The notes under the pieces were generated by a model. That model was not told the DNA's origin and made no database searches. It saw only the letters and a program-made list of their open reading frames with translations. 64,000 nt of DNA. Source: Pseudomonas sp. L5B5 (lineage in GTDB: Bacteria > Pseudomonadota > Gammaproteobacteria > Pseudomonadales > Pseudomonadaceae). The stretch spans positions 5,691,501 through 5,755,500 of the forward strand of contig NZ_CP084742.1 in NCBI RefSeq assembly GCF_020520285.1, in the 5' to 3' direction. Position numbers and translations under genes: made by a program. Below, piece by piece: positions 50,235 through 58,057 of this stretch (position 1 is its first letter; every line of letters begins with the position of its first letter).

Positions 50235-50936
50235 ATGACTGAATCCCTACAGAGCCAGGCCGTACCTGAAAAACGAGCGGTGATCCTCCTTTCCGGCGGC
50301 CTTGATTCGGCCACTGTCGTGGCCATGGCCCGCGCCGAAGGCTATCGCTGCTACACCATGAGCTTCGACTACGGTCAGCGTCATCGTGCGGAGCTGCTAG
50401 CTGCCCAGCGCGTTGCGCGGGACCTGGGAGTGGTGGAGCATAAAGTCATCGGCCTCAACCTCAATGGTATCGGCGGCTCGGCCCTGACTGACACTTCCAT
50501 CGATGTCCCGCAGTCCCCCGGCGAAGGGATTCCTGTCACCTACGTACCTGCGCGCAACACCGTGTTCCTTTCCCTGGCCCTCGGCTGGGCGGAAGTCCTT
50601 GAGGCTCGGGATATCTTCATCGGGGTCAATGCCGTGGATTACTCGGGTTATCCGGATTGCCGTCCCGAGTTCGTCGAGGCTTTCGAGCGAATGGCCAACC
50701 TGGCGACCAAGGCCGGTGTCGAAGGGCAGGGCTTTCGGATCCAGGCGCCTTTGCAGAACCTCAGCAAGGCCGACATCATCAAGGCCGGAGTTCGTCTGGG
50801 GGTCGACTACGGGCTGACCGTTTCGTGCTACCAGGCGGATGACAATGGCCATGCCTGCGGAAAATGCGACAGCTGCCGTTTGCGCGCCGATGGCTTCCGC
50901 GCGGCCGATATCTGCGATCCAACACCTTATTTTTGA
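50235..50936 (+). CDS. queC: 7-cyano-7-deazaguanine synthase QueC
   Basis: Converts 7-carboxy-7-deazaguanine to preQ0 using ATP and ammonia. 233 residues with the PP-loop SGGLDS at 20-25 and the zinc site [20 protein letters not shown] near the C-terminus. It forms an operon with queE. preQ0 feeds tRNA queuosine and, in some strains, 7-deazapurine DNA modification; no such genes are in this window. Confidence 0.96.
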   Translation: MTESLQSQAVPEKRAVILLSGGLDSATVVAMARAEGYRCYTMSFDYGQRHRAELLAAQRVARDLGVVEHKVIGLNLNGIGGSALTDTSIDVPQSPGEGIPVTYVPARNTVFLSLALGWAEVLEARDIFIGVNAVDYSGYPDCRPEFVEAFERMANLATKAGVEGQGFRIQAPLQNLSKADIIKAGVRLGVDYGLTVSCYQADDNGHACGKCDSCRLRADGFRAADICDPTPYF

Positions 50937-50999
50937 TTTTTTTCACATAGGGTGTTGAATTCCCGTTAGAAATCAGTATTATACGCGCCACCACACAGC

Positions 51000-51075
51000 G
51001 GGTCGTTAGCTCAGTTGGTAGAGCAGTTGGCTTTTAACCAATTGGTCGTAGGTTCGAATCCCACACGACCCACCA
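51000..51075 (+). tRNA. tRNA-Lys (anticodon UUU)
   Basis: 76 bases with a complete cloverleaf: acceptor gggtcgt / acgaccc, D-loop agctcagttggtagagc, anticodon loop cttttaa, T-arm ggttcgaatcc, and an encoded CCA. It borders the foreign-looking right part of the window, and tRNA-Lys 3' ends are frequent integration sites for islands. Confidence 0.97.
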
Positions 51076-51187
51076 TATTCATGGTCGGATGCAGCACTGG
51101 AAAGGGCTTGGCTAAGCCGCTCTGCTAGTCTTGCAGCCATCGGAAGTGAACATCAGGTTCACATCCAAAATGATGTAAATATGAAAT

Positions 51188-51220
51188 AACCCGCTACCGG
51201 TCACGGTCAGCGGGTTTTTT
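51188..51220 (+). terminator. Terminator downstream of tRNA-Lys
   Basis: Stem aacccgct / agcgggtt followed by a T run. Confidence 0.85.
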
Positions 51221-51310
51221 CGTTTAAGCGCTCAAGAAATTAGCTTTGCCTTAGTGCGAACTGATCCATTTCGACGCTCACGTCAGCAACTCTCACAGAA
51301 ACACTGACTT

Positions 51311-51793
51311 GTAGTGGTCAACTAATCCCGGACACTGCGTTAAGTGTTTCCTCAGCAACAGCGGACGTCAGCCTGCTATTGAACTAATGCAGACGCTGCC
51401 AGTTGTAGCGCTGCATCAAGACACCGCCAATATTCAGCTGTGCCAGCGATGCCCTTATTTAGCCAATGGTCGGTACCCATTAGACTGCGAAATAACCGCC
51501 CCACCGTCGCTTTCTTGTAGCGGGCTGTTTGCTAATCAGCTTCATCTCGTTCATCAGTCTACGAACTTTGCATTGCCCAATCGCTATGCCGTCCTCGTTC
51601 ATCATCAACATGATGCTTACGCTGCCCGCTACGCTGTGGCGTTGGGTAAACAGCTCGTTGACGCGGCCGCGCAAAATTAGTCGCTCAACATTCGGAGATC
51701 GACGCTTGCGGCAGTGCGCGTAATAGCAAGATCGGGTGACTTCAAATACCGAGCACAACAGATCAACAGGTTCTTCAGAACGAAGTTGATCAA
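51311..51793 (-). pseudogene. IS3 OrfB transposase, N- and C-terminal remnants
   Basis: The N-terminal part (51480-51758 and slightly upstream) contains VFEVTRSCYYAHCRKR and GQCKVRRLMNEMKLISKQ, the usual IS3 OrfB start. The sequence then jumps to a C-terminal tail that reads MQRYNWQRLH, a stop codon where Gln is expected, then FNSRLTSAVAEETLNAVSGI. The catalytic core is deleted. Confidence 0.75.
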
Positions 51794-52101
51794 TTAACGC
51801 GAACGCTCGTGTTCCTCGGCCATCAAGAGCGCGGTGGCCTTTTTTAGGATCGTTTTTTCCCCCTCCAGCCGATTGATCCGGGCTTCCAACTCCTGGATTT
51901 TTTGCTGCTCGGGCGTCAACGCTTTGCTTTGCGGAGTCACACCATTGCGCTCTTCCTGAAGCTGGCTCACCCAGTGGCGCAAGGCCGACTCAACCAACCC
52001 GAGCGAACGCGCTGCTTCGATGTGGCTCTAGCCTTGGTCGGCGCCAGGCTGGCAACTTCGCGCTTGAACCCTGGCGTAAAAGTGCGCCGTTGCTTGGTCA
52101 T
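51794..52101 (-). pseudogene. IS3 OrfA (transposase DNA-binding part), frameshifted
   Basis: Starts with an ATG at 52101 after agaggtg: MTKQRRTFTPGFKREVASL, a typical IS3 OrfA helix-turn-helix start. After about 19 residues a one-base loss shifts the frame. In the second frame a TAG replaces a codon in the helix-turn-helix (DQG-stop-SHIEAARSLGL). The rest, ending ILKKATALLMAEEHERSR, reads intact. Confidence 0.8.
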
Positions 52102-52289
52102 CAGACACCTCTTTATGGCGAGCATTCTCGCCTGAATGGGTGTCCAGAATGATTAGACCACTCCCGACTCTACGGCCGTCCGCGCCATTCCCCGATCGGT
52201 TGTTCTCCTCTCCCTATTCAATGTTTCGCTTAGTTAATTATTTCCAAAGTTTTCGCATAGCCAATTCTTTGCCGATGATTTTTTCCCGC

Positions 52290-52353
52290 GGGACAAAACG
52301 TCAATCAATTGGGACGAAACGCTTAACAGTCGGATTGGTGTGGGATCTACGAT
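52290..52353 (+). promoter_or_regulatory. Possible activator site and promoter of the cluster
   Basis: The direct repeat gggacaaaacg (52290-52300) and gggacgaaacg (52311-52321) is spaced exactly 21 bases, two helical turns. It abuts a weak -35-like ttaaca (52323-52328) and, 19 bases later, a -10-like tacgat (52348-52353). The arrangement resembles an activator-dependent promoter. The match to promoter consensus is poor, so this is a hypothesis. Confidence 0.4.
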
Positions 52354-52403
52354 AACCAAGTCGTCGTGACCACCGAAAATAATCCGGCCATAGGAGCACT
52401 CAT

Positions 52404-52709
52404 ATGGAGGAATCACGACAGATCAGATGGGAAGTCAAATTGTTCGAGACGATGTGCCTGCCAGAGCAGGGATTTGTTTTTTCCTGCCAGAAGCAAAGCT
52501 ACGTGTGTCACCCGAATGAGCCCGTCAGCGCATTTGATGAATGCCTGCCGGTGATTGTCAGCATGCTGCGAAAGCTGGGCGCGGCCACGCCGCCCGAGGT
52601 TTTTCACGTCGTACTGCACACGGCGACCGGCTCGCCTGGTCGGCGCAGCTTCATACATCCACCTGGAGAGAACCCGCATGAGCAACGTGAGTGTTGTAGC
52701 GAAGGCTAA
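52404..52709 (+). CDS. Small cysteine-containing protein of unknown function
   Basis: 101 residues with a good ribosome site (taggag, eight bases upstream). It has six cysteines (C18, C28, C35, C47, C97, C98), no signal peptide and no membrane helix. Its middle contains VCHPNEPVSAFDECLPVIVSM. It overlaps the start of the AHBA-synthase-like gene by 32 bases in another frame, so the two are likely translationally coupled. I do not recognise a family. It may be an accessory or metal-binding protein of the pathway. Confidence 0.6.
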   Translation: MEESRQIRWEVKLFETMCLPEQGFVFSCQKQSYVCHPNEPVSAFDECLPVIVSMLRKLGAATPPEVFHVVLHTATGSPGRRSFIHPPGENPHEQRECCSEG

Positions 52710-54000
52710 GGAAGCACTGTCGATCAAGGAAGCGCCGGTGGCGACAGAGCAGTTCGAAACACCGGAGACGGTATCGAAACGAACCTCGGTGAAGCTGACC
52801 AATCTGGGGAGCGCAGGGCAGTCGAAGCGCTCGGGGCTGGACAGCCAACTGGTGTGGTACGACACGGTGCAACTGGCGAGGCCACAGCCGGACGATAGCG
52901 TGTTCATGCGGGTGATCAACTCGCAGTACAGCGGGGTGGTGGTGTACCTGGACAACGTGGCGGACCTGTTGCCAGCGATTCCGGAACGGATGCAGGTGGT
53001 GCTGAAGCTGCGCGACGCCGCAGATCTGAAAGCCTTCCGCGGCAGCCCGCATTCCGCGGACTTCAAGGCGGACGGCAAGCACCGCCGGGGCGTGGCGTAC
53101 CACGAGGCGGGCGCGCTGGGGCAACTGGGCGCTGAAGGCTTCACGACCTGCTACACGAGCTATGTGGATGATCGCGAGAGTCTGCTGAGCGCGATCAACG
53201 AGGGGTTGGCGTTCAACTATCTGTGGATCCTGTTCCGCGACCCGACCAACATTCCGCTGGAGCTGGTGATCGCGTCGCTGCAATCGACCAAGACGATCCT
53301 GATGAAGGAGATCAAGGACCCGGCCGACGTGGACGACGCGATCGTGTCTTACGGGGTGATGGAGTACGGGGCGGAAGGGGTGATCTTCTCGCCGCGCGAC
53401 CACGCGGTGATGACGAGCTTCCTGGGGCAGTTGTCGGACGCGGAGCACGGCAACCTGGCGATCCAGGTGGGGACGGTGGTGGAGAGCCGACCGGTGGGCA
53501 TGGGCTATCGCGCGTGCATCGATACTTCGACGTTGTTCGAACCGGACGAGGGGATGCTGGTGGGGAGCACCTCGCAGGGCGGGCTGCTGTGCTGTCCGGA
53601 GGTGTTCTTCCTGCCTTACATGGAGCTGCGGCCGTTCCGGGTGAATGCGGGGGCGGTGCACTCATATGTGTTCAACACGGACAACCGGACCGACTACATG
53701 AGCGAGCTGAAGGCGGGTTCGCCGGTGATGCTGGTGAACTCGAAGGGACGGGTGAGGCGTGCATCGGTGGGGCGGATGAAGATCGAGCAGCGGCCGCTGC
53801 GGCTGATCGAGGTGGAGTTCGCGGGTCGGGAGCGGGTGAACATCCTGATGCAGGACGACTGGCATGTGCGGGTGTTCTCGGATGGGGCTAAGCCGCTGAA
53901 CATCTCGGAGCTGAAACCGGGAGACAAGGTACTGGGCTATGTGACGGAGCCGGGTCGTCACGTTGGGATCAAGATCAACGAGACGATCATCGAGAAGTAG
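52678..54000 (+). CDS. 3-dehydroquinate synthase II homologue (GriH-like 3,4-AHBA synthase)
   Basis: 440 residues. The core from about residue 58 matches archaeal DHQ synthase II and the 3-amino-4-hydroxybenzoate synthases GriH/NspH/CreH: VVESRPVGMGYRACIDTSTL, EGMLVGSTSQGG, LRPFRVNAGAVHSYV and KPGDKVLGYV. In those systems it cyclises the C7 amino sugar acid made by the aldolase into 3,4-AHBA with Mn2+. The first 57 residues (VVAKAKEALSIKEAP onward) are an extra N-terminal extension not expected in the family. Start at the ATG at 52678, with ggagag upstream, rather than 52555. Eight bases separate it from the aldolase gene. Confidence 0.9.
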   Translation: MSNVSVVAKAKEALSIKEAPVATEQFETPETVSKRTSVKLTNLGSAGQSKRSGLDSQLVWYDTVQLARPQPDDSVFMRVINSQYSGVVVYLDNVADLLPAIPERMQVVLKLRDAADLKAFRGSPHSADFKADGKHRRGVAYHEAGALGQLGAEGFTTCYTSYVDDRESLLSAINEGLAFNYLWILFRDPTNIPLELVIASLQSTKTILMKEIKDPADVDDAIVSYGVMEYGAEGVIFSPRDHAVMTSFLGQLSDAEHGNLAIQVGTVVESRPVGMGYRACIDTSTLFEPDEGMLVGSTSQGGLLCCPEVFFLPYMELRPFRVNAGAVHSYVFNTDNRTDYMSELKAGSPVMLVNSKGRVRRASVGRMKIEQRPLRLIEVEFAGRERVNILMQDDWHVRVFSDGAKPLNISELKPGDKVLGYVTEPGRHVGIKINETIIEK

Positions 54001-54008
54001 GAGGGGAC

Positions 54009-54815
54009 ATGGGCTACGTCGGCAGAAAACTGAGAGAGCGGCGGATTCTGTTCCCGGATTCGCAGCGCGGACTGATCGTACCGGTGGATCATGGCCTGAC
54101 GCTGGGGCCGATCGCGGGCCTGGAGGCGACGGACACCTTCAAAGGCTGGATCGGCAGCCCGCACATCAGTGCAGTGCTGGGGCACAAGGGCTTGATCGAG
54201 CGGCTGATTGTGCGTGAGCAGCTGCACCCGGCGACGGGGGTGATCGTGCACTTGAACGGAATGGCGAGCCTGTCGCCGCACGCGGATACCAAGGTGATGG
54301 TGTCGGATATCGAATCGGCGCTGAGGCTGGGTGCGGACGCGGTGTCGATGCAGGTGAACTTCACGGAAGAGAACTTCGCGCACAACTTCACGATGCTGGG
54401 CGCGGTGACGGACGCGGCGCACGAGGCAGGCCTGCCGTTGCTGACGATGCTTTACGACAAGGTGAAGGCGGCGACGGCGGCGGAGCGGTTGGGACGGCTG
54501 AACCATTTGGTGCGGGTGGTAACGGAGCTGGGTTCGGACGCGGTGAAGCTGGCGTACCCGGAATCGCTGCATGAAATCGGAGAGCTGGTGCGGCGGCATG
54601 GCAGCGACATTCGGATTTTCTTCGCGGGCGGGGAGAAGGCGAGCGAGGAAGGGCTGGTGGCAATGACGCGGGCGGTGGTGCAGCAAGGAGCGAGCGGGCT
54701 GTGTATCGGTCGCAACGTGTTCCAGCATGCGCGACCGCAGGCGTTGTTGAGGCTGCTCGCCGGCTGCGTGAAGGGAGAGGAAACCGAACGGGTGCTGGAG
54801 CTCAGCGCAGTGTGA
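54009..54815 (+). CDS. DhnA-type aldolase (GriI-like, C7N precursor synthase)
   Basis: 268-residue class I aldolase of the fructose-bisphosphate/2-amino-3,7-dideoxyheptulosonate synthase family. It carries LIVPVDHGLTLGP (D27, H28), a Schiff-base lysine at K180 in DAVKLAYP, and IFFAGGEKASEEG for phosphate binding. In grixazone and nitroso pathways GriI condenses aspartate semialdehyde with dihydroxyacetone phosphate. Paired with the upstream synthase, it marks a shikimate-independent route to 3,4-AHBA. The ribosome site aggagggg is very strong. Confidence 0.9.
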   Translation: MGYVGRKLRERRILFPDSQRGLIVPVDHGLTLGPIAGLEATDTFKGWIGSPHISAVLGHKGLIERLIVREQLHPATGVIVHLNGMASLSPHADTKVMVSDIESALRLGADAVSMQVNFTEENFAHNFTMLGAVTDAAHEAGLPLLTMLYDKVKAATAAERLGRLNHLVRVVTELGSDAVKLAYPESLHEIGELVRRHGSDIRIFFAGGEKASEEGLVAMTRAVVQQGASGLCIGRNVFQHARPQALLRLLAGCVKGEETERVLELSAV

Positions 54816-54886
54816 GCGCGAAGGTGAATCCGACATGAGTCTGATCTCCGCGCCCGGGCTGGGCGCGGTTCTTGAGGGTGGAACCG

Positions 54887-57307
54887 ATGAATACAATGAA
54901 TCACCAGGAAACAGGTTTGTCCGCTCCGGTCGCGCATGGGCTCTCGCCGTTGTGGGTGGACATGTTTCCGGCGGGATTGCTGGAGGATCTGAGCGCAAAC
55001 CCGTTCCTGACGGCGTGCCGGGCGGGCATGGTGAGCGACGCGCAACTGCGCGGCTTCCTGATTCAGCACCATCATTATTCGCAGTACTTCACACGTTACC
55101 TGTGCTCGCTGATGGGGAGCCTGACGGACCTGGGCGAATTCAAGGCGCTGTCGCACAACCTGGCAGAAGAGCTGTCGGGCAATGACACGGATCAGGTCTC
55201 GCATGCGGAGCTTTACCGCGAGGCGATGGACGAGCTGGGCGCGGTGCCGCGTAGCCTGCCGGTGCTATCGAGCACGCAGGCGCTGATCGACGCGATGTTC
55301 CGCTATTGCCGCAGCGGGGATCCGCTGGATGGGCTGGCAGCCCTGTGCCTCGGCGCGGAGGCGATCGTGCCGATCGTCTACGGGCCGATCCTCGATGCGC
55401 TGCGGCACCGGCATGCGCCGATGCGGGCGTTGCGGTTCTTCCAGATCCATGTGGAAGAAGACGAGCAGCACGCAATCGTGATGCGCGAGATCATCGACCG
55501 GATGATCGCCGAGCGACCCTATCTCAGAGCTCGAGTGGTGGCGGTCGGCGAGGAGATGGTGCAGCTGCGGATGGCGATGCTGAGCGAGCTGATGGCCTAC
55601 GGCGGTGGCGGCGGTGCGCGCCTGCCGGAAGCGGGGCTGGCCGCATTGCGCGCGGATGCCTCGCTGGGCAGCGGCAACTTCCTCGATTTGTGCCTCGGGC
55701 TGAGCCCGGTGAAGGGCGTCGAGTTCCTGTACCTCGACAAGCCGCTTTGCTATGCGGACGGCACCCGGCTGCACGCGCTGAGCCTGGCGACGCTGCAGCA
55801 GTACCGGCGCTCGCTGGCGGACTGGTATCTGCGCCAAGGCGTGGGCCGCGACGATGTGGTGGCGGTCTGCGTGGAAGACGGCATCGCACCGTTCCTGCAC
55901 TACCTGGCGCTGACGAGCCTGGGCGCGGCGATCGCGCTGATCAATCCGGCGATGCCCGCCGAGGTGGGCGAGGCCTACATGCGCGAGAACGGCTTCGACA
56001 AGCTGGTGGTAGATGCGCAGACACAGGCATCGAGCGGCTTCGTGCGGCAGTGGCGGGTGCTGAACGCATCTGCCCTCGTCGATGTATCGCAGGCGCGCCT
56101 CGAGCCGGAGGTCGAGCTGCCAGAGTGGTGGCCGGTCGCGCCGGAGGATTCGACGCTGGTGATGTTGAGCCACACGTCGGGGACAACTGGCGTGCCGAAG
56201 GCGGTGCGCTTCGAGCACCGGCAGTTCTTCATGGGCAAGCGGGCGCGCATCGGGCGCTTCGCGGAAGGTCCGGACGAACGCCTGTTGACGGCACTGCCGC
56301 AGTCGCATTCGGCGGCGATCAGCCATCTGGAGACGGCGGTGCTGCACGGGATCCCGACCTGCGTGATGGGTACGCAGGACGGCGAGAGGGTGCGTGCGGC
56401 GATCAAGGCATTCATGCCGACCACGGTGCTGGCGTTCCCGAAAAGCTACATGCAGTTGGTGGAGGGCGGCGTGGCGGAGCGCGAATTCGCCACGGTGCGG
56501 CGCTGGTTCAGCATGGGCGACGCGGCCCACCAGAGCCACACGCGCCGCCTGCTGGTGGGCGCGCCGGCGTCGCGTTTCATCGATGCGTTCGGCAGTTCTG
56601 AACTGGGCATGGCGCTGTTTCGTAGCGAATCGACGCTGGACGCGCTGGCGCCGCGGCGTGCGATCGGCCGGCCGGTGGACATCGCGGTGGCGAAGATCCT
56701 GCACTCGGAAACGGGCGACGAGGTGCCGCCGGGCGAGACTGGGCTGCTGGCGGTGCGCGCTCCCACGATCACCTCGGGTTACTGGCAGCAGCCGCAGCGC
56801 ACCCAGGGCGCGTGGCGCAACGGCTACTTCCTGACGGGCGACGTCGCGTACTGCGAGGACGGCGTGTTCTATCAGATCGACCGTGAGGTCGATGTGGTGA
56901 CATCGCCGTTCGGCGCGCTGTACACGCTGCAGCTGGAAGAGGTCGCGCAGCAGGTGGACGGCGTGTGCGACGTGGCTGTGGTCGGCGTGGAAGGCGGCGC
57001 GCAGGGAGATCCCGCGCTGCTCGCGCTGGTGCTGCCGGAGCGCCGTGTGACGGACCCCGCCGCGCTGGCCTCGCAGGTGCAGGACGCGTTGCGCGACGCG
57101 ATCGGTGCGCAGCTGCCGGAGGAGTTGGTCGCGGTGGTCGTGGTGCGCAGCCTGTCGTTCCTGCCGGTGGGCGCGACTGGGAAAGTGCTGAAGCGGCTGC
57201 TGCGCCACTCGGCGGGGGACTTGCTGGAACAGGTAGCGGACGGCGGGGCCGCGAGCCGCGACGTACTGCATGTGACGCGTCGGGCGACAGCCGGTGTGGG
57301 GGTCTGA
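54887..57307 (+). CDS. Heme-oxygenase-like diiron oxidase fused to AMP-forming ligase
   Basis: 806-residue bifunctional protein. Residues 1-240 are a heme-oxygenase-like diiron oxidase (HDO; CADD/SznF/BesC fold). Likely iron ligands are E94 or E95 and H106 in NLAEELSGNDTDQVSH, E158 in LGAEAIVP, and H188-x3-D192-x2-H195 in HVEEDEQHA. Residues about 265-806 are an ANL adenylating enzyme with A3 SHTSGTTGVPK (428-438), A5 FGSSELGMALF, A7 FLTGDVAY, and the A10 lysine near 766 (GATGKVLKR). HDOs oxidise amines to N-oxides, cleave C-C bonds or make pABA; ANL enzymes activate carboxylates or, in CreM-type diazotases, drive nitrite-dependent diazotisation. Start at the ATG at 54887 (gaggg upstream). 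Such a fusion is unusual. Confidence 0.85.
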   Translation: MNTMNHQETGLSAPVAHGLSPLWVDMFPAGLLEDLSANPFLTACRAGMVSDAQLRGFLIQHHHYSQYFTRYLCSLMGSLTDLGEFKALSHNLAEELSGNDTDQVSHAELYREAMDELGAVPRSLPVLSSTQALIDAMFRYCRSGDPLDGLAALCLGAEAIVPIVYGPILDALRHRHAPMRALRFFQIHVEEDEQHAIVMREIIDRMIAERPYLRARVVAVGEEMVQLRMAMLSELMAYGGGGGARLPEAGLAALRADASLGSGNFLDLCLGLSPVKGVEFLYLDKPLCYADGTRLHALSLATLQQYRRSLADWYLRQGVGRDDVVAVCVEDGIAPFLHYLALTSLGAAIALINPAMPAEVGEAYMRENGFDKLVVDAQTQASSGFVRQWRVLNASALVDVSQARLEPEVELPEWWPVAPEDSTLVMLSHTSGTTGVPKAVRFEHRQFFMGKRARIGRFAEGPDERLLTALPQSHSAAISHLETAVLHGIPTCVMGTQDGERVRAAIKAFMPTTVLAFPKSYMQLVEGGVAEREFATVRRWFSMGDAAHQSHTRRLLVGAPASRFIDAFGSSELGMALFRSESTLDALAPRRAIGRPVDIAVAKILHSETGDEVPPGETGLLAVRAPTITSGYWQQPQRTQGAWRNGYFLTGDVAYCEDGVFYQIDREVDVVTSPFGALYTLQLEEVAQQVDGVCDVAVVGVEGGAQGDPALLALVLPERRVTDPAALASQVQDALRDAIGAQLPEELVAVVVVRSLSFLPVGATGKVLKRLLRHSAGDLLEQVADGGAASRDVLHVTRRATAGVGV

Positions 57308-58057
57308 ATGGAGATGCCAAGAGAGATGACTGACCAGAACTATGAATCCGACGCAGTCGCGTCGGTGCGGCGGCGGCTGGCCGCCGCCGAGGCGGAGCGG
57401 TTGACGCAGTACGAATGCGACGGGCGCATCTTCGAGGTTCACGACGGGGTGTTTCCGCCGACGCATTTCCAGTCGACCCGGATCTTCACGCAGCACCTGC
57501 CGTATCCGCACGGCGGCGCGTTCCTGGAGATCGGCTGCGGCACGGGCGTGACGGCGGTGACGGCTGCGTTGTCGGGCTGCGCGCGGGTGGTGGCGTCGGA
57601 CATCAGCGAGGCGGCGGTGGGCAACGCGCGGGCGAACGTGCTGCGTCACGGCGTGGCGCAGCGGGTATCAACGCGCCACGGCGACCTGTTTGACGTGCTG
57701 GACGACGGTGAGCGGTTCGACATGATTTTCTGGAACTCGAACTTCGTGTTCGTGCCGGAAGATTACGCGTTCGAGCAACCGATCCTGCGCGCGTTTTGCG
57801 ATGCGGGCTACGTCGCCCATCGTCGCTTCTTGCGGGAAGCACCGTCGTACCTGAGTCCGTCGGGCCAGCTGCTGATCGGCTTCAGCAGCCAGGGTGACGA
57901 GTCCGCGCTGACGGCGCTGCTGACGGAGCACGGCTATACATCGACGGTGGTCGCGTCGGCGTATGGCGAGGGTCCGGGCGCACACCGTTACGACATCCTG
58001 CGGCTGTGGCCCGGTGGCGCGCAGTCCGGGCGCGACGCGGGAGGGGCCGGCGCGTGA
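57308..58057 (+). CDS. SAM-dependent methyltransferase (HemK/PrmA-like fold)
   Basis: 249 residues with motif I LEIGCGTGVT (73-82), an acidic residue for the SAM ribose in VVASDIS, and motif IV FWNSNF (141-146). N-P-P-Y/F type enzymes methylate nitrogen; here Pro-Pro is replaced by S-N, so the target atom is open. The start at 57308 directly follows the upstream stop; in-frame ATGs at 57314 and 57326 are alternatives. Its last four bases overlap the GTG start of the next gene (GTGA). Probably an O- or N-methyltransferase of the pathway. Confidence 0.8.
   Translation: MEMPREMTDQNYESDAVASVRRRLAAAEAERLTQYECDGRIFEVHDGVFPPTHFQSTRIFTQHLPYPHGGAFLEIGCGTGVTAVTAALSGCARVVASDISEAAVGNARANVLRHGVAQRVSTRHGDLFDVLDDGERFDMIFWNSNFVFVPEDYAFEQPILRAFCDAGYVAHRRFLREAPSYLSPSGQLLIGFSSQGDESALTALLTEHGYTSTVVASAYGEGPGAHRYDILRLWPGGAQSGRDAGGAGA

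Larger units (their letters stand above)
51310..52165 (-). mobile_element. Decayed IS3-family element with internal deletion
   Basis: Both ends are still visible as imperfect 26-base inverted repeats: 51310-51335 (tgtagtggtc...) and 52140-52165 (gtgtcc...accact), 19 of 26 positions matching. Between them, on the minus strand, lie a broken OrfA, the first part of OrfB and its last part. At 856 bases it is well below the usual 1.2-1.4 kb. Most of the catalytic DDE region is missing, so it cannot transpose by itself. I could not identify a target-site duplication. Confidence 0.8.

Noticed and set aside
51000..51075. An att duplicate of the tRNA-Lys 3' end within the window
   Set aside because: I looked to the right for a copy of the T-arm and acceptor sequence and found none up to 64000.
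55265..57649. A 794-residue minus-strand open frame opposite the oxidase-ligase gene
   Set aside because: Its Arg/His/Gln-rich sequence is the mirror of a GC3-rich coding strand. The plus strand carries clear ANL motifs.
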